DNA from: Lutibacter maritimus | GTDB lineage: Bacteria > Bacteroidota > Bacteroidia > Flavobacteriales > Flavobacteriaceae | Reading direction: 5' to 3' | Length of the DNA: 64,000 nucleotides | Assembly (NCBI RefSeq): GCF_900116115.1 | Contig: NZ_FOZP01000007.1 | Span: forward strand, 124,001 to 188,000 | Translations under genes and position numbers: made by a program | Part shown: piece by piece, positions 18,902 through 27,103 of the stretch | Layout: every line of letters begins with the position of its first letter | How positions within the stretch are numbered: position 1 is the stretch's first letter | The notes under the pieces: model-generated | Told to the model about the DNA's origin: nothing | What the model saw: the letters and a program-made list of their open reading frames with translations, nothing else | Database searches by the model: none

Positions 18902-20173
18902 TTATTTTTTTGTTAAAATAGCAATATCTTTCCCTGTTGGCTCCTCAAAAATCTCTAAATTAAAATAAGGAACTGAAGCTATAATATGGTCAAAAATATC
19001 AGACATAATAGCTTCGTAATTTGCCCAATTTTTATCGCTGCTGAAACAATAAATTTCTAATGGAATACCTTTTGAAGTTGGTTCTAGCTGCCTAACCATT
19101 GCAAATAAATCTTTACTTACTGATGAATTTTGTTGCAAATAAGCATCAACATATTTTCTAAAAACTCCAAAATTTGTAAGATTTCTTCCATTAATTAGAA
19201 CTGATTTATCAGCACCTGTTTTTTCATTATACAATTCAATTTCATGATATTTAGTTTTTAAATATGGCGATATCAATTGTATTTTTTTAAATTCTTCAAT
19301 CTTTTCTGGAGTTAAAAATTGAATTGTGTTTTGTTTGATAAAAACAGCTCTTTTTATTCTTCGCCCACCAGATTCCTGCATTCCTCTCCAGTTTTGAAAA
19401 GAATCAGAAATTAAACTATAGGTTGGTATTGTTGTGTAGGTATTGTCCCAATTTTGTACCCGAACAGTAGCTAAATTTATATCTGTAACTGTTCCATCAG
19501 CACCAAATTTATTGTAGGTAATCCAATCTCCAATTCTCACAATATCATTAACAGATACTTGAATTGATGCTACAAAACCTAATATTGTATCTTTAAAAAT
19601 TAATAATATCACAGCTGAAGCTGCCCCCAATGTTGCAAAACTTAAAACATCTTTTCCTGTTAGTTGATATACTATAAAAATGATAGCAATTCCCCATAAA
19701 AATATCATAACAACTTGCACATAACTTTCTAAAGGTTTATCCATAAACCTTTCTTTTGTGCGTAAATATTTTTGTGTAGATCGTAAAAAACTTCTAATAA
19801 TTTTTACAATTAATATAATTCCATAAATATTAATTATAATTTCAAATGCATTTAACAAAAAAGGAAAATCTTTAAAAATAAGCGGAACAATTAACTTTAA
19901 TAAAAAAAATGGAATTACATGACCAATATATCTTGGAAATTTACTTTGAACTAAAAAATCATCAAAAGTAGTTTTTGTTTTTATTGAAAATATATAAAAA
20001 GCTTTTACCACAATTTTGCGTAAAATTCTATCAAAAAAATAAGCTATAATTACAACAACAGTAAAGGTTACAATTAAGTTAATTAATGCTGCCCAAAATT
20101 CAGGCATGCCTTTGTCTAATAAAATTTCTTTTAAAAAATTGGTATACTTTATAATTAATGAATTTTCAAACAT
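18902..20173 (-). CDS. Mechanosensitive channel of the MscS family (YbdG-like)
   Basis: 423 residues. Five hydrophobic segments lie in the first ~195 residues; the last is glycine/alanine-rich (LSFATLGAASAVILLIFKDTILGFVAS) and is the pore helix. An MscS beta domain follows (VNDIVRIGDWI) with a long cytoplasmic C-terminal part. These inner-membrane channels open under tension and release solutes in hypo-osmotic shock. The extended C-terminus matches the YbdG-type miniconductance group. It is the only gene between two terminators, so is probably monocistronic. Confidence 0.88.
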   Translation of the reverse strand: MFENSLIIKYTNFLKEILLDKGMPEFWAALINLIVTFTVVVIIAYFFDRILRKIVVKAFYIFSIKTKTTFDDFLVQSKFPRYIGHVIPFFLLKLIVPLIFKDFPFLLNAFEIIINIYGIILIVKIIRSFLRSTQKYLRTKERFMDKPLESYVQVVMIFLWGIAIIFIVYQLTGKDVLSFATLGAASAVILLIFKDTILGFVASIQVSVNDIVRIGDWITYNKFGADGTVTDINLATVRVQNWDNTYTTIPTYSLISDSFQNWRGMQESGGRRIKRAVFIKQNTIQFLTPEKIEEFKKIQLISPYLKTKYHEIELYNEKTGADKSVLINGRNLTNFGVFRKYVDAYLQQNSSVSKDLFAMVRQLEPTSKGIPLEIYCFSSDKNWANYEAIMSDIFDHIIASVPYFNLEIFEEPTGKDIAILTKK

Positions 20174-20212
20174 AATTTTAAATTTTGTATTAAAGTAGAT
20201 AAAAATATATTT

Positions 20213-20244
20213 AAAAAAAGAGGCTTTAAATAAGCCTCTTTTTT
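20213..20244. terminator. Terminator downstream of the E2 gene
   Basis: The hairpin AAGAGGCTT / AAGCCTCTT with A and T tracts on both sides lies between the minus-strand E2 gene and mscS. It ends E2 transcription before mscS. Confidence 0.75.
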
Positions 20245-20263
20245 AATATTTTAAAATGTAAAT

Positions 20264-21613
20264 TTAAAATTCTGCATTTACATCCCAGGCTTCTAATGTT
20301 TCTTTTATAGCTTTTATAAACATGCCTCCTAAAGCACCATTTACAACTCTGTGATCATAAGAATGTGAAATAAACATTTTATGCCTAATCCCTATAAAAT
20401 CTCCTTCTGGTGTTTCAATAACTGCTGGAACTTTTCTTACAGCACCTAACGCTAAAATTGCAACTTGTGGTTGATTAATTATTGGTGTTCCAAAAACACT
20501 TCCAAAACTACCAACATTAGTAACTGTATATGTTCCTCCTTGAATTTCATCAGGTTTTAATTGACCTTTTCTTGCTCTTTCTGCCAAATCATTTACGGCT
20601 CTGGTAATACCTACTAAATTCAATTGATCGGCATTTTTTATAACTGGCACAATTAAATTTCCATCAGCTAATGCAGCTGCCATTCCTAAATTTATTGCTT
20701 TTTTCTTAATAATTTTATCTCCAGCAACCGAAATATTAATCATTGGAAATTGCTTAATTGCTTTTGCTACAGCTTGCATAAATATTGGAGTATATGTAAT
20801 TTTTTCACCTTCACGTGCCAAAAACTGATCTTTAACGCGATCTCTCCATTTTACAATATTAGTAACATCAACTTCAATAAAAGATTGTACATGGGCAGAT
20901 GTTTGTACCGACTCTATCATATGATGTGCAATTAACTTGCCCATTCTGCTCATTTCAATAATTTCATCATCTCCATTAACAGAAACTGTAGCAACAACAT
21001 TTTTAGTCTCAGCTTTAGTTTCAATATTAACTGCTTTAGTGGCTACTTTTTCAACCTTTGGCTCTTCAATTTTTGGTGTTATTTCTTTCTTCTCCGAAAC
21101 TGAAGATTTTCTACCATTATTTATATAGTCTAAAATATCATTTTTAGTAACTCTATTATCAGTGCCTGTACCTGTAATTGTTTCTAATTCTTCCATTGAA
21201 ATTCCTTCAGTAGTAGCAATGTTTCTAACTAAAGGCGAAAAGAATTTTCCAGAAGCTGAAGTTTTTTCAATAGTTGTAGATTGTACAATTTCCTGAACAT
21301 TTTTTTCAATTTCATCAGCGTTTTTTTCTACTTCTTTTGAAATACTTTTTTCTTCAATTTCAGTACCTTTATTTGAAGTTTCAATAATTGCTATAGTTTC
21401 ACCAACCTTTACCACTGCATCATTTTCATACAAAACTTCAACTAAAGTGCCTTCAACTTCACTTGGCACCTCTGAATCCACTTTATCTGTAGCAATTTCA
21501 ACAATCGCTTCATCTAATTCAATAGTATCTCCAACTGATTTTAACCACGAAGTTATAGTTGCCTCCGCAACGCTTTCGCCCATTTTAGGAAGTTTTACTT
21601 CAAATCTTGCCAT
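20264..21613 (-). CDS. Dihydrolipoamide acyltransferase (E2) of a 2-oxoacid dehydrogenase
   Basis: 449 residues. The lipoyl domain (1-80) carries the modified lysine in EIATDKVDSEVPS. A charged linker is followed by the E3/E1-binding domain (about 127-167, SPLVRNIATTEGIS) and the acyltransferase domain (about 215-449) with HSYDHRVVNGALGG. The lipoyl sequence resembles branched-chain (BkdB) or generic flavobacterial E2 proteins more than the PdhC at 59219. E1 and E3 genes are not adjacent. The substrate is probably branched-chain oxoacids; 2-oxoglutarate cannot be excluded. Confidence 0.9.
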   Translation of the reverse strand: MARFEVKLPKMGESVAEATITSWLKSVGDTIELDEAIVEIATDKVDSEVPSEVEGTLVEVLYENDAVVKVGETIAIIETSNKGTEIEEKSISKEVEKNADEIEKNVQEIVQSTTIEKTSASGKFFSPLVRNIATTEGISMEELETITGTGTDNRVTKNDILDYINNGRKSSVSEKKEITPKIEEPKVEKVATKAVNIETKAETKNVVATVSVNGDDEIIEMSRMGKLIAHHMIESVQTSAHVQSFIEVDVTNIVKWRDRVKDQFLAREGEKITYTPIFMQAVAKAIKQFPMINISVAGDKIIKKKAINLGMAAALADGNLIVPVIKNADQLNLVGITRAVNDLAERARKGQLKPDEIQGGTYTVTNVGSFGSVFGTPIINQPQVAILALGAVRKVPAVIETPEGDFIGIRHKMFISHSYDHRVVNGALGGMFIKAIKETLEAWDVNAEF

Positions 21614-21635
21614 CTTTTGATTTTTTTTAGAACTG

Positions 21636-21643
21636 CAAATTTA
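21636..21643 (-). promoter_or_regulatory. Promoter -10 of the E2 gene
   Basis: The minus strand reads TAAATTTG, an exact TAnnTTTG, 23 bp before the ATG at 21613. A TTG lies 15 bp upstream of it, shorter than the usual 17-20. Confidence 0.5.
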
Positions 21644-21960
21644 CAAAAAATATATAGTCAATAGAATAATTGAATATATTAAATATATTTTCTCTACATA
21701 TCATTATTTACCACATTCATAAAATACAATGTTTACATTATATATAAATTACATAAATTTAAAATATAAAAGCATAATATTTTATATATCACAAAAAAAT
21801 AATTGAGTAAACTTTACAATCAAATTATTTTAAAACAAATTGTAACTATTATTACTTAAGTCTGTAACAAAATACGCTTAATATTTTGTTAAAATTAATT
21901 TTAACGGTTCTAAATAACAGTTAAATACCTGATTTTCTGTTTTTTAAAATTTATAAAACA
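21644..21960. other. AT-rich intergenic stretch upstream of the cytochrome operon
   Basis: About 320 bp without a gene between the E2 promoter and the regulatory region of the six-heme operon. It contains a hairpin (AACAAAATA at 21866-21874, complement at 21882-21890) followed by a TTAAAATTAATTTTAA palindrome. These could bind a protein or simply reflect base composition. No RNA gene or small ORF is supported. Confidence 0.4.
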
Positions 21961-21974
21961 ATGACTTAAATCAT
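21961..21974 (+). promoter_or_regulatory. FNR-like dyad upstream of the six-heme cytochrome operon
   Basis: ATGAC-TTAA-ATCAT, matching the Crp/Fnr pattern TGAY-N4-RTCA (E. coli FNR: TTGAT-N4-ATCAA). Its centre, 21967.5, is 29.5 bp before the -10-like TAAATTTA at 21997-22004. This would be about -43 relative to the start of transcription, where class II activators sit. The same spacing occurs at 24651 and 39107. Confidence 0.6.
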
Positions 21975-21986
21975 AAAATTACTGTG

Positions 21987-22010
21987 CTTATGTAATTAAA
22001 TTTACATAAG
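21987..22010. promoter_or_regulatory. Palindromic operator over the -10 of the six-heme operon
   Basis: A perfect palindrome of 9-bp arms, CTTATGTAA and TTACATAAG, around a 6-bp centre that contains most of the -10-like TAAATTTA (21997-22004). A near-identical palindrome sits at the same place before the second electron-transfer operon (24677-24700). A repressor site is the simplest reading because it overlaps the -10. Confidence 0.6.
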
Positions 22011-22037
22011 ATTTAAAACAAACAAATATCTAATATT

Positions 22038-23078
22038 ATGAAAAATTTAAAATTAATAGGATTCTTGATGATTATAGCGTCAAGTTTAATGTTTATACAA
22101 TGTACCAGCGACCCTATCATGGGACCTCAAGGAACTGCTGGAATTGATGGTATTGATGGTGTTGATGGTATTGATGGTGTTGATGGTGTTGACGGAACTG
22201 CTAGTTGCGTAGCTTGTCACAATCAAAGCCATAGAGAAGCCATTCAAGATACATACGAAAAATCTGGCCATGCTGCTGGTGGAGCTGTTGCTTACGCAGG
22301 AGGTAGAGATAGCTGTTCTCGTTGTCACTCTAACGAAGGATACATCAATTACATAACAGGACAACCTGCTGTTGCAATAGCATCTCCAACAGCTATTGGA
22401 TGTACTACTTGTCACGAAAAACACAGTACTTTTGATTTTGCTAATGATGGAAACGATTACGCGTTAAGAAGCATGGGGCCAGTAACATTAGATTTAACAG
22501 ACGCTTCTTATGTGATTGATTATGGTGATGCAAGTAACAATTGTGTTTCTTGTCACCAACCAAGATCAAAAGCTCCAGTTGATGATGATAATGATGGTCT
22601 TTATTTACAAACTAATACAAGATTTTATCCACATTATGGTCCACAATCTACAATGTTAGAAGGTATTCAAGGTGCTATTATTGCAAATGGTTCTACACCT
22701 ATGCCAACTGTTGGAACAGCAGTACATAGAACAGGCGCTTCATGTGTTTCATGTCATATGAGTTCATCAGCAGATGGAGAAACTGGAATGCATACATTTA
22801 AGCCAAATTATGAATCTTGTAAAACTTGCCATGTAAATGGAGCTCCTACTGAAGTTGCAGGATTAGCAGCAGATATGGCATCATTACATGATAAATTATT
22901 AGCCCTTGGTTTGATTGATGAGGATGGTAATACACTTAAACAAACTGAAAATATTCCATTTAAAACTGCTCAAGCATTATGGAATTACAAAACAGTTGAA
23001 AAAGATCATAGTCATGGTGTTCACAATCCAAAATACGCTAAAGCCTTAATTAAAAATGCTTTAGAAGCAGTAAATTAA
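22038..23078 (+). CDS. Six-heme c-type cytochrome lipoprotein with collagen-like linker
   Basis: 346 residues. A lipoprotein signal ends at C22 (FIQC). Residues 29-53 form Gly-X-Y triplets (mostly GID and GVD), a collagen-like stalk. Six heme-binding CxxCH motifs follow at 57-61, 93-97, 122-126, 169-173, 236-240 and 261-265, with several extra histidines as distal ligands. The C-terminal ~75 residues are heme-free. It is probably anchored in the outer membrane. It leads a unit with a one-heme lipoprotein and a DUF5777 barrel, suggesting electron transfer at or across the outer membrane. No catalytic residues for nitrite or another substrate can be assigned. Confidence 0.88.
   Translation: MKNLKLIGFLMIIASSLMFIQCTSDPIMGPQGTAGIDGIDGVDGIDGVDGVDGTASCVACHNQSHREAIQDTYEKSGHAAGGAVAYAGGRDSCSRCHSNEGYINYITGQPAVAIASPTAIGCTTCHEKHSTFDFANDGNDYALRSMGPVTLDLTDASYVIDYGDASNNCVSCHQPRSKAPVDDDNDGLYLQTNTRFYPHYGPQSTMLEGIQGAIIANGSTPMPTVGTAVHRTGASCVSCHMSSSADGETGMHTFKPNYESCKTCHVNGAPTEVAGLAADMASLHDKLLALGLIDEDGNTLKQTENIPFKTAQALWNYKTVEKDHSHGVHNPKYAKALIKNALEAVN
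22140..22193 (+). repeat. Tandem 9-bp repeat encoding the collagen-like linker
   Basis: Six copies of a 9-bp unit of the form GGTRTTGAT encode alternating GID and GVD triplets in the six-heme lipoprotein. Near-identical in-frame units could change in number by slippage and alter linker length without a frameshift. Confidence 0.75.
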
Positions 23079-23098
23079 TATTATAATAGTTAGATATT

Positions 23099-23134
23099 AA
23101 AGTTCAGGGGAACTAATTAGTTCCCTGAACTTTT
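23099..23134 (+). terminator. Strong intercistronic hairpin after the six-heme gene
   Basis: AAAGTTCAGGG pairs with CCCTGAACTTT around AACTAATTAGTT, with one bulged G, 21 bp after the stop. It is followed by TTTTAAAAC rather than a long T tract, so it may be a partial terminator or an mRNA-stabilising element. That would favour the first gene over the two downstream. Confidence 0.6.
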
Positions 23135-23228
23135 AAAACTAATTATTACTTATAAATAGTTACAGTATTAACTTAAAATTTTTACGAAAATTTTAATAAA
23201 GGTTAATTAACAATTTAAAACAAAACAA

Positions 23229-23609
23229 ATGAAAAAACTATTGCAAATAGTTCTAGTTAGTAGCTTAAGTTTACTATGCTTTTCATGTTATTACGATGAA
23301 ATTCCTGAGCAACTGGTAGTTGATATTCCTGAAATACCAGATACTCAAGTTATTTCTTTTGGAACTGAAATACAACCAATATTTTCTAAATGTACAGGTT
23401 GTCACGGAGCAAATATAAGTCCAGACTTAAGATCTGGAAGTTCTTATAGCGCTTTAGTTCCTAAATATGTAACAGCAGATAATGCAGATGCTAGCAGATT
23501 ATACAATTATTTACCAGGAAATGGACACCACGATGTTGGTATTTCATTAAGTGCAAATGAAATTGCTTTAATTAAAGCTTGGATAAACCAAGGAGCTAAA
23601 GACAACTAA
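23229..23609 (+). CDS. Single-heme c-type cytochrome lipoprotein
   Basis: 126 residues. The lipoprotein signal ends at the cysteine in CFSC (about residue 20). A short linker rich in Pro, Glu and Ile leads to a small cytochrome domain of the planctomycete-type fold, with one CTGCH motif (about 58-62) and a C-terminal LIKAWINQGAKDN. It lies 150 bp after the six-heme gene and 17 bp before the DUF5777 barrel gene. Its likely role is to carry electrons between periplasmic donors and the larger cytochrome; this is inferred from context. Confidence 0.85.
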   Translation: MKKLLQIVLVSSLSLLCFSCYYDEIPEQLVVDIPEIPDTQVISFGTEIQPIFSKCTGCHGANISPDLRSGSSYSALVPKYVTADNADASRLYNYLPGNGHHDVGISLSANEIALIKAWINQGAKDN

Positions 23610-23626
23610 TAAATAAGACATTTAAT

Positions 23627-24478
23627 ATGAAAAATTATAAAATATTACTGCTTGCTTTTTTAATGCTCCCTTTTATTGGGTTTACCCAAGAAGAAGAGGT
23701 AATTGAAAAAGAAGTAGTTAAAGAAAAACTTGAAAGACCTGCTTATGAAAGTTCTTTTATTGTTGATAATCCAACAAATGTGTTGTTTTCTAAAAATGCT
23801 TTAGAAGTTACTATGCAACATAGATTTGGAACTATTAATGGTGGAGATAATGATATGGCTGGTTTTTGGGCTCCGTCAAACATTCGAATTGGTTTAACTT
23901 ATGCAATTCATGAGCGATTAACAATTGGTTACGGAACAACAAAATTTAATAGATTACAAGATTTTAACTGGAAAGTTGCATTATTAAGACAAACACAATC
24001 GGGTAGTATGCCAATTAGTGTTTCTTATTATGGAAATTTTACTATTGATGCAAGGTCAAAAGAAAATTTCAATATGATTCAAGACAGATATTCTTACTTT
24101 AATCAATTAATTATTGCAAAAAGATTTAGTTCAAAAGTATCATTACAAATTGCACCAAGTGTATCTCACTATAATTTAGTAGACCCAACAATGCAAAATG
24201 ATATGGTTTCTGTTTCTTTTGGTGGACGTTTCAAAATAAGTCCACAAACATCTATTTTAGTTGATTATAGCCAACCTATTACACAGTTTGACGCTAACCA
24301 ACCTAAACCAGGTTTAAGTATTGGTACTGAATTTGCAACTTCTGCACACGCTTTCCAAATCTTTTTAACCAACTATAATGGTTTAGTATCTCAAAAGAAT
24401 TACATGTACAACCAAAATGATTTCTTTAAAGGCGATTTCTTAATTGGATTTAATATTACAAGAATTTACAACTTTTAA
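23627..24478 (+). CDS. DUF5777 family outer-membrane beta-barrel protein
   Basis: 283 residues with a signal peptide (about 1-20, ending GFTQ). An acidic stretch EEEVIEKEVVKEK is followed by alternating beta-strands typical of a barrel, ending in the aromatic residue (TRIYNF) used by outer-membrane insertion machinery. It resembles DUF5777 barrels, which in Bacteroidota often lie beside cytochrome and YceI genes. Their function has not been established. Adjacent heme lipoproteins suggest a porin housing or supporting a cytochrome wire. Confidence 0.83.
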   Translation: MKNYKILLLAFLMLPFIGFTQEEEVIEKEVVKEKLERPAYESSFIVDNPTNVLFSKNALEVTMQHRFGTINGGDNDMAGFWAPSNIRIGLTYAIHERLTIGYGTTKFNRLQDFNWKVALLRQTQSGSMPISVSYYGNFTIDARSKENFNMIQDRYSYFNQLIIAKRFSSKVSLQIAPSVSHYNLVDPTMQNDMVSVSFGGRFKISPQTSILVDYSQPITQFDANQPKPGLSIGTEFATSAHAFQIFLTNYNGLVSQKNYMYNQNDFFKGDFLIGFNITRIYNF

Positions 24479-24501
24479 TTTTTTATAAATCACCCTTTTT
24501 T

Positions 24502-24542
24502 AGAAAACAAAATATCAATAATCCATTGGTATTTTGTTTTCT
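24502..24542 (+). terminator. Terminator after the DUF5777 gene
   Basis: The perfect 13-bp arms AGAAAACAAAATA and TATTTTGTTTTCT are followed by TTTC, 23 bp after the stop. It ends the first electron-transfer operon. Confidence 0.6.
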
Positions 24543-24650
24543 TTCGTTGAAAAATAACCTATCATTTTTTAATTTTAGCTAAAGTGCTAATTATCAAAAA
24601 GATACAATAAAAAAACAACCTTTAAAAGCTTATTTTATTTTAAAAATTCG

Positions 24651-24664
24651 CTGACAAAAATCAT
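24651..24664 (+). promoter_or_regulatory. FNR-like dyad upstream of the FeS-NrfD operon
   Basis: CTGAC-AAAA-ATCAT, the same pattern as at 21961. The centre, 24657.5, is 29.5 bp before the -10-like TAAATTTA (24687-24694) and 31 bp before the centre of the second palindrome, exactly as in the neighbouring operon. Confidence 0.6.
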
Positions 24665-24676
24665 AATAAAAAACAA

Positions 24677-24700
24677 GTTATGTAACTAAATTTACATAAG
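24677..24700. promoter_or_regulatory. Palindromic operator over the -10 of the FeS-NrfD operon
   Basis: GTTATGTAA and TTACATAAG around CTAAAT; the inner 8 bp of each arm are perfectly complementary. 22 of 24 positions match the palindrome at 21987-22010, and the placement over the -10-like TAAATTTA is the same. Confidence 0.6.
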
Positions 24701-24738
24701 AATATTACACATAATTATTCGTATAGATTTTTAATATT

Positions 24739-25722
24739 ATGGAAAATAAAAAAACTGAAAACGGAAGCACAAACAGACGTAAATTCTTAAAATTAGGATT
24801 AATGTCAAGTGTTACAGCGGTTACTGGGGCTTCAATAATCTCTACTTTTGCTAATGAAGATGAAACAAAACCTTCAGGAGAAAAAATGAGATTACTTACG
24901 CCTGATGGAAAAATTGTTGAAGTAGATGCATCAAACGTAAATAAATACCCAGAAGCATTAATTACTCCAGAAGAATCACGCAAAGGAATACCAAACAGAA
25001 AATTTGTGATGGTTATTGATTTGGCCAAATGTAAAAACGCAAGAAAATGTGTTGAAGGCTGTCAGAAAGCACACAATTTAGATTATAATGAGGAATTCAT
25101 GAAAGTACAATTAATACAAGATAATCCAGAGGCTTCTCCTTATTGGTTACCAAAACCTTGTTTTCATTGTGATGAACCTCCTTGCGTAACTGTATGCCCA
25201 ACTGGCGCTACTTTTAAACGTGAAGACAATATTGTATTGGTTGATAACGATCGTTGTATTGGATGTAAATTCTGTATTACAAGTTGCCCATACTCTGCTC
25301 GTCAATTTAATTGGGGACATAAAGATAAATTTGATGATAAATCACAACCTTATTCTCCAGAAACCAGTGTTCCTGCAGCAGAAGGTACAGTTATGAAATG
25401 TGATTTTTGCCCTGATATGCTTCGTCAAGGAAAATTACCACATTGTGCATCATCTTGTCCAATGGGAGTAATTTATTTTGGAGATAAAAACGAAGATATT
25501 GTTACAAACGGTGAAGAAACTGTTCGCTTTTCAAAATTAATTGAAGATCGTGGTGGATATCGTCATTTAGAGCATTTAGGCACAAAACCTAATGTTTATT
25601 ATTTACCTGCTGTTAACAGACAATTTCCATTAGAAAGAGGTTTTAATGTAGATGAAGATATTATTGAACGTTATAAAGATGTTCCGTATGTTCAAGAACT
25701 AAAAAAAGATGGTAAAATTTAA
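24739..25722 (+). CDS. Tat-exported 4Fe-4S ferredoxin subunit (NrfC/DmsB/PsrB type)
   Basis: 327 residues. The N-terminus has a twin-arginine signal (NRRKFLKLG) followed by a hydrophobic stretch. The body carries cysteine groups for four [4Fe-4S] clusters: CKNARKCVEGC, CFHCDEPPCVTVC, CIGCKFCITSC and CDFC...CASSC. These subunits sit on the periplasmic face and pass electrons between an NrfD membrane partner and a partner enzyme or cytochrome. The next gene is exactly that NrfD partner (17 bp gap), but no molybdenum enzyme or NrfA follows. A cytochrome c is therefore the probable partner. Confidence 0.92.
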   Translation: MENKKTENGSTNRRKFLKLGLMSSVTAVTGASIISTFANEDETKPSGEKMRLLTPDGKIVEVDASNVNKYPEALITPEESRKGIPNRKFVMVIDLAKCKNARKCVEGCQKAHNLDYNEEFMKVQLIQDNPEASPYWLPKPCFHCDEPPCVTVCPTGATFKREDNIVLVDNDRCIGCKFCITSCPYSARQFNWGHKDKFDDKSQPYSPETSVPAAEGTVMKCDFCPDMLRQGKLPHCASSCPMGVIYFGDKNEDIVTNGEETVRFSKLIEDRGGYRHLEHLGTKPNVYYLPAVNRQFPLERGFNVDEDIIERYKDVPYVQELKKDGKI

Positions 25723-25739
25723 CTTTAAAACTCTTAATT

Positions 25740-27083
25740 ATGAATTTAGAAAATAGAAAAAGAGAATTGGTTAAAGAATTTTCTCCGATGCTTGAAAAAA
25801 CAACCAAAGTTTCAAAAATTTGGATGGGAATATTAGTAGCTGTAATTTTAGTTGGTATTTATGCCTTCTTTTTACAGTTATTTAAAGGACATGAAGTAAC
25901 AGGTATGCGCGACAATGTAGTTTGGGGTGTTTACATTATTAACTTTATATTTTTTGTGTGTTTAAGCTATTCTGGAGCTTTTATTTCAGGTATTTTACAC
26001 TTTTTTAAAACTCCTTGGAAAAATTCAGTTTCAAGAATAGTAGAAATAATAACAGTACTTTCATTAATAATTGGACCCATCTTTATTTTACTATGTATTG
26101 GTAGATTAGACAGATTGCATTATCTATTCTTATACCCAAGAATTCAATCACCAATTACTTGGGATATTATTGCAATTATGACAGATTTAGTAGGTTGTTT
26201 TATTTACTTATACTTAACATTTATTCCTGATTTGGCAATTTTAAGAGATAACAGTGAAAATGCACCAAAATGGAGACAAAAATTATATAAATTTTTAGCT
26301 ATAGGTTACCAAGATACTACAGAACAAAGAGAAACATTACACAAAATAACTAAAACAATGTCGGCAATGATTATTGCTTTAGCCATTGTTGCGTATTCTG
26401 TTTTAGCATGGATCTTTAGTTTAACTTTACAACCAGGATGGAATAGTTCAATATTTGCTCCATACTTTATAATTGCAGGATTGTATTCTGGTGTTTCAGT
26501 TATTATTGTAGCAATGTTTTTAATTAGAAAATACTACCATTTAGAACATTATATTAGAAAAGTACATTTTGTAAGTGGTGGAATAATTCTATTAATTATA
26601 TCATTGCTTTATGGATATTTTACTTTTAGTGAGTATTTTTCAAGATGGTTTAGCCATAAAATTCAAGATACAAACTTATTAAACACATTATTTACACGTT
26701 ATTTTTGGCAATTTGTTTTAGCGAACTATGTTGGTGTTTTAGTGCCCGTTGTAATTTTATTTTTCAAAAAATTTAGAACAATAAAATCTATCACTTTTGC
26801 ATCGGTAATCGCAATTTTAGGCTTATGGTTAAATAGGTATTTAATAGTTGTTCCAACTTTAGAAACACCTTATTTACCAATACAAGACACTAGACCAGAG
26901 TTTATACATTACACTGCAACTTGGGTTGAGTGGGCTCTAAGTTTTACAGGTGTAGCCGCTTTTATCTTATTCTTTATTTTAATAATGAAATTAGTTCCAG
27001 TAATACCAATGTCAGGAATTATTGATCAAGAAAGAGAAGCTTTAGATAAAAAAGGAAAAACAAATCAAACTATAACTGAATAA
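25740..27083 (+). CDS. nrfD: NrfD/PsrC family integral membrane quinone-interacting protein
   Basis: 447 residues with about nine to ten hydrophobic segments across the length and charged loops. A long soluble loop lies about residues 180-205. NrfD/PsrC proteins exchange electrons with quinones and pair with four-cluster ferredoxins. It is encoded 17 bp after such a ferredoxin and 20 bp before an exported protein of unknown function. The symbol reflects the family, not a nitrite-reductase role. Confidence 0.88.
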   Translation: MNLENRKRELVKEFSPMLEKTTKVSKIWMGILVAVILVGIYAFFLQLFKGHEVTGMRDNVVWGVYIINFIFFVCLSYSGAFISGILHFFKTPWKNSVSRIVEIITVLSLIIGPIFILLCIGRLDRLHYLFLYPRIQSPITWDIIAIMTDLVGCFIYLYLTFIPDLAILRDNSENAPKWRQKLYKFLAIGYQDTTEQRETLHKITKTMSAMIIALAIVAYSVLAWIFSLTLQPGWNSSIFAPYFIIAGLYSGVSVIIVAMFLIRKYYHLEHYIRKVHFVSGGIILLIISLLYGYFTFSEYFSRWFSHKIQDTNLLNTLFTRYFWQFVLANYVGVLVPVVILFFKKFRTIKSITFASVIAILGLWLNRYLIVVPTLETPYLPIQDTRPEFIHYTATWVEWALSFTGVAAFILFFILIMKLVPVIPMSGIIDQEREALDKKGKTNQTITE

Positions 27084-27103
27084 TAACAGTAAAATTAGAA
27101 ATT

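Noticed and set aside
20264..21613. Naming this E2 as the pyruvate dehydrogenase component.
   Set aside because: A better pyruvate-type E2 follows pdhA at 59219; the lipoyl motif here is of the branched-chain/general type.
22140..22193. CRISPR-like tandem repeat.
   Set aside because: Units are 9 bp, contiguous and in frame with a Gly-X-Y protein segment; there are no spacers and no cas genes.
22086..22424. An open frame on the minus strand opposite the six-heme gene.
   Set aside because: It is produced by the 9-bp repeat and codon bias of the real gene; it has low-complexity Ser/Thr/Asn content and no promoter.
25740..27083. Calling the NrfC/NrfD pair a nitrite reductase module.
   Set aside because: There is no NrfA pentaheme enzyme; the six-heme lipoprotein has a different layout and lacks a recognisable CxxCK active-site motif.
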